Assembly (NCBI RefSeq): GCF_000411155.1
Contig: NZ_KE150266.1
Span: forward strand, 310,001-374,000
DNA length: 64,000 nt
Direction of reading: 5' to 3'
Origin: Gleimia europaea ACS-120-V-Col10b
GTDB lineage: Bacteria > Actinomycetota > Actinomycetes > Actinomycetales > Actinomycetaceae
Under the pieces are notes generated by a model. It had not been told where the DNA came from, ran no database searches, and saw only the letters and a list, made by a program, of their open reading frames with translations. Of this stretch, positions 61,695-64,000 are shown in pieces. Both the position numbers and the translations under genes were made by a program. The first letter of the stretch is position 1; the number at the start of each line of letters is the position of its first letter.

Positions 61695-61708
61695 CGAACA
61701 CGTGTTCG
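61695..61708. promoter_or_regulatory. LexA box of recA
   Basis: CGAACACGTGTTCG, a perfect palindromic match to CGAAC-N4-GTTCG, in the 289-bp gap between recA and the lipid kinase. Apart from this site the gap shows only a long untranslated leader for recA. Confidence 0.93.
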
Positions 61709-61809
61709 ACACCTCGACGCGCTAGATAGGGTTGGGATCTACCCCACTATTTCTTTGCGCACACACTTCTTGGCCGCGAAGAGCTTGCCCCTAACCACTT
61801 CCCCGCGCC

Positions 61810-62832
61810 TCAGTCTGCTTCAAAAGCAGGTGGAAGGCCCCAGCTTCGCGGTAGTGCTACACGTAGCACACCGGGCACGGTGTCCACATGGATACGATCG
61901 GCGTAGTAGCCTTCCCCATCCAAGGTAAGGACAAGTTCACTGTCCACTGCTTCGATAACGAGGGACGAAGCCTGTTCGTAGGTAGCGATGTGTGCAGGAA
62001 TGGTCTCTCCGCGGCGGAACTTGCCGAGCAACTTAGCGATTTCAAAAACTTTTAAGGGCCGCGCGGTCAAAATGTTTGCCAGGCCATCATTTAGCTTCGC
62101 ATCTGGATGCGGCAAGAATCCGCCCCCGTAATACTGCGCATTCCCAATTGCGCACAGCACGTAATCGCGCTGGATGACATCCAGATTGCCATCGCGTTCC
62201 AACTTGGCTCGCATGCGCCAGGAACGGTCGGAAGAAAGCGCGTTAAAAACGCCGATCATGTAGCTCATCCCCAAAGTGTTTGGGAACTTTCGCTGGATCT
62301 TATCCGCCGTTATCGCGACCTTAGAATCCAAACCTATCGAAATGACATTTACGCTGAAGCGAGAAAACTCCCTTACCTCAACGCCGCGATTATCCCGCAC
62401 GCTTCCCTGAACGCGGAGCGCATCCATTTTCGTAGAAAACGCGCCGTCCTTTTTGAACGCATCCAAGATCACGGTGGGAGTGGGTGTTCGCCTGCCATAA
62501 AGGGTGCGGGCAAGGTCGTTTCCCGAACCGAAGGGCAAGACCAGCATGGCCGCCTCCGTACCGATCAGCCCGTTGGCGGCCTCTGATACGGAACCATCAC
62601 CACCCGCAATGACAATGAGGACATCACTACCGCTCTCCTTTGCTGCTGCGCGGGCAAGATCGGTAGCATCACCTGGCCCCGTAGTGGGGTTTATGCGAAT
62701 GTGCGCATAAGGGAAAATCTCGGCGAGGTTGCTGGCTACAACACCAACATTGCGTCGAATTAGGCGGTTGCCGGCCTGTGGATTGTAAATGAATTCAATG
62801 CGATTCCATGACCTGTTTTCTGCAACATGCAA
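61810..62832 (-). CDS. Diacylglycerol kinase-like lipid kinase (YegS/DgkB type)
   Basis: A 340-residue soluble lipid kinase of the diacylglycerol kinase catalytic family. IYNPQAGNR, the GGDGSVSEAANGL nucleotide-binding motif (about 77-90) and LPFGSGNDLARTL (about 98-111) are intact, with a C-terminal domain of beta strands. It makes phosphatidate or a related phospholipid from diacylglycerol. Start is TTG with AAAGG eight bases upstream. It is the next gene after DUF3046 on the minus strand. Confidence 0.86.
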   Translation of the reverse strand: MHVAENRSWNRIEFIYNPQAGNRLIRRNVGVVASNLAEIFPYAHIRINPTTGPGDATDLARAAAKESGSDVLIVIAGGDGSVSEAANGLIGTEAAMLVLPFGSGNDLARTLYGRRTPTPTVILDAFKKDGAFSTKMDALRVQGSVRDNRGVEVREFSRFSVNVISIGLDSKVAITADKIQRKFPNTLGMSYMIGVFNALSSDRSWRMRAKLERDGNLDVIQRDYVLCAIGNAQYYGGGFLPHPDAKLNDGLANILTARPLKVFEIAKLLGKFRRGETIPAHIATYEQASSLVIEAVDSELVLTLDGEGYYADRIHVDTVPGVLRVALPRSWGLPPAFEAD

Positions 62833-62864
62833 CTGTGGAACCTTTCCGGAAATACCCGAACTAG

Positions 62865-63086
62865 TTATCGCAGGACTTTCTCACGCCTGTGCACCCAGCG
62901 GGCTTCCTCGCCCATGTCGGTTTCCCTAATCAGTTCATCCCAAATAACTTCGGGGTCCAAACCGCTCATCAGCGCCTGTTCGGCGGTGCCACCCAGTTTT
63001 GGGAGGAAGAGGTCGCCCACTATTGACCTGCCGTAGCACGATCCAAAAACAGCTTCGATACTCTTCCAGAACTCTGAGACGGTCAT
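62865..63086 (-). CDS. DUF3046 protein
   Basis: A 73-residue actinobacterial DUF3046 protein: MTVSEFWKSIEAVFGSCYGRS is the family start, followed by GLDPEVIWDELIRET and a basic end. Members are typically encoded near recA, as here. Function unknown. The start lies 4 bases after the XRE regulator stop. Confidence 0.92.
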   Translation of the reverse strand: MTVSEFWKSIEAVFGSCYGRSIVGDLFLPKLGGTAEQALMSGLDPEVIWDELIRETDMGEEARWVHRREKVLR

Positions 63087-63090
63087 TTAA

Positions 63091-63423
63091 TCAACTCAAC
63101 AACGTGATCCGGTCACTCAAACTACCATCAACGAGCACGGCAGGAGTAGCCGTTGGAACATCCACAAACTCCAAGGTAGCGATACGGCTTGCAACTTCAC
63201 GTAGTACCAGTGCAAGTGGCACGCCAAGAGCCTCGCAAATCGCAATCAGGAGTTCTGAAGAAGCTTCCTTCTGGCCTCTCTCAACCTCTGACAGGTAGCC
63301 GAGTGAGACTTTTGCATCCGCGGAGACCTCTCGAAGGGTGCGTCCTTGGGTGCGGCGAATTTGGCGCAAAACGTCACCAATCTGCTCCCTCAGGAGCGGC
63401 TTGGTGGCACTTTTGTTCTGCAT
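63091..63423 (-). CDS. XRE-family regulator, ClgR-like
   Basis: A 110-residue helix-turn-helix protein: [49 protein letters not shown] is a classic XRE/Cro domain (residues about 8-63), followed by a variable C-terminal part. ClgR-type regulators of Clp proteases and stress genes lie in the same neighbourhood between pgsA and recA in many actinobacteria. The frame extends 39 codons upstream, but the ATG chosen begins the usual N terminus. A ribosome-binding site is weak. Confidence 0.87.
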   Translation of the reverse strand: MQNKSATKPLLREQIGDVLRQIRRTQGRTLREVSADAKVSLGYLSEVERGQKEASSELLIAICEALGVPLALVLREVASRIATLEFVDVPTATPAVLVDGSLSDRITLLS

Positions 63424-63619
63424 ACCTGTACCGTACCTTGCTTCGTTACCCTCTTGCAGTATGGGAGCCCTCATTGTGGATGCGGTACTGCCCACACTAC
63501 CTCGATTCAACGCGCGCGGAATTACACTATTTGCCGTCATATCAAGGTAAACCAGCGGGCACGAAAATATATTCCAAGCTTAAAAGTGGCGAATACCTCT
63601 CCACAGTTTGAAACGCGTT

Positions 63620-64000
63620 CTACTTTTGCATCTTCATGGCTGCGATCACGTACTGCATCCCCGACCAGACGGTGAGGAACAGCGCAATAGCAAGCAAAAT
63701 CCAACGAATCACCGCAAGACCAGTCACGTCGAAGAGGGCATTACTGACTCCCAAAACGCCATCCCACGGGAAAACGAGGAAGACGATGAGGAGCATTTGT
63801 GACACGGTCTTAGCCTTGCCGCCGGAATTCGCCGCAACTACTACGCCCCGCTTCAACAACCTGGAGCGCATCCAGGTGATGCCGAGCTCGCGCACCGCGA
63901 CAATCACGGTGAACCACCAGGGCACAAGCCCCGCGACAGATAAAACCACGAATGCGCCTAGCGTTAATGCTTTGTCCGCAATCGGATCCCAAATCTTGCC
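63620..64000 (-). CDS. pgsA: CDP-diacylglycerol-glycerol-3-phosphate 3-phosphatidyltransferase, 3' part
   Basis: The gene runs off the right end of the window; about 126 residues of its C-terminal part are seen. The last window bases encode GKIWDPIADKALTLG, the end of the CDP-alcohol phosphotransferase motif (the D-x3-D portion) that binds the substrate, followed by hydrophobic helices. In this position (before the XRE regulator and recA) actinobacteria usually carry pgsA. It makes phosphatidylglycerol phosphate. The N terminus is outside the window. Confidence 0.9.
   Translation of the reverse strand, partial: GKIWDPIADKALTLGAFVVLSVAGLVPWWFTVIVAVRELGITWMRSRLLKRGVVVAANSGGKAKTVSQMLLIVFLVFPWDGVLGVSNALFDVTGLAVIRWILLAIALFLTVWSGMQYVIAAMKMQK

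Noticed and set aside
1..64000. CRISPR arrays, insertion sequences, prophage or integron signatures
   Set aside because: No direct-repeat/spacer array, transposase, integrase or att-like pair was found by reading both strands; the only tRNA has no adjacent integrase.

Overview
The window is a contiguous piece of an actinobacterial chromosome. The main evidence is a set of lineage-typical genes: DUF3040, DUF3046, DUF4191 and PAC2 proteins, a GlgM-like glycosyltransferase divergent from glgC, an imuA'/imuB/dnaE2 mutasome, Gram-positive-type LexA boxes (CGAAC-N4-GTTCG), and the lexA/LysM/nrdR and recA/recX/pgsA neighbourhoods. Base composition is only moderately G+C rich by eye and several genes look leaderless. 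An Actinomycetaceae-like host (Arcanobacterium/Trueperella/Actinomyces relatives) is my inference, not something the sequence proves. I see no integrase, transposase, CRISPR array, phage module or rRNA operon; this is core chromosome with a few unusual features.

Layout. 1-6 kb: uppP, a divergent aldo/keto reductase, and a minus-strand operon (DsbA/FrnE-like protein, a GNAT-MazG fusion, an M3 peptidase, a small acidic protein). 6-11 kb: a lactate utilisation operon (lldP-lutA-lutB-lutC) with a palindromic operator candidate. 11-11.6 kb: a 60-residue Cys/His-rich protein whose promoter carries a CsoR/CstR-like palindrome between -35 and -10, then tRNA-Leu(GAG). 11.7-13.7 kb: a HAD phosphatase and an AI-2E/PerM-type membrane protein. 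13.8-19.8 kb: an SOS mutagenesis block, imuA'-imuB-tdk followed by dnaE2, each transcription unit with its own LexA box. 20-26.5 kb: PEBP-like protein, trmL, a membrane protein, pepA, lpd and the lipoyl E2 subunit. 26.5-33 kb: a degenerate kinase-like membrane protein, an MFS carrier, a DUF4191 protein and an amino-acid ABC importer. 33-38.5 kb: histidine phosphatase, SPFH/NfeD pair, an orphan ABC ATPase, and the divergent glgM-like/glgC pair. 38.5-48 kb: DUF3040, dinB, a spermidine-synthase-like protein, PAC2, a HelD/HelR-type helicase, serA and an acyl-CoA ligase. 48-51 kb: nrdR, a LysM protein divergent from lexA with three LexA boxes between them, and ldh. 51-57.7 kb: DinG-like helicase, hflX, an RsmC-like methyltransferase, miaA and miaB. 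57.8-64 kb: a carboxylesterase, pncC, recX, recA with a perfect LexA box, a lipid kinase, DUF3046, an XRE regulator and the 3' part of pgsA, which runs off the window.

How it fits together. DNA-damage biology dominates: lexA, recA, recX, a LysM protein likely to check division, the complete mutasome, dinB, a DinG-like helicase and nrdR all lie within about 50 kb. Thymidine kinase sits inside the imu operon, which would couple dTMP salvage to error-prone repair. Central metabolism includes lactate oxidation and formation, 2-oxoacid dehydrogenase subunits, serine synthesis and ADP-glucose/alpha-glucan synthesis.

Most unusual points: the small Cys-rich protein with its CsoR-like operator promoter; tdk within the mutasome operon; the GNAT-MazG fusion; a pseudokinase-like membrane protein; a 24-bp tandem repeat in the E2 linker; and a recurring TANNNT-N6-8-start arrangement suggesting many leaderless transcripts. 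All family assignments come from reading motifs in the translated sequence; no database search was run.
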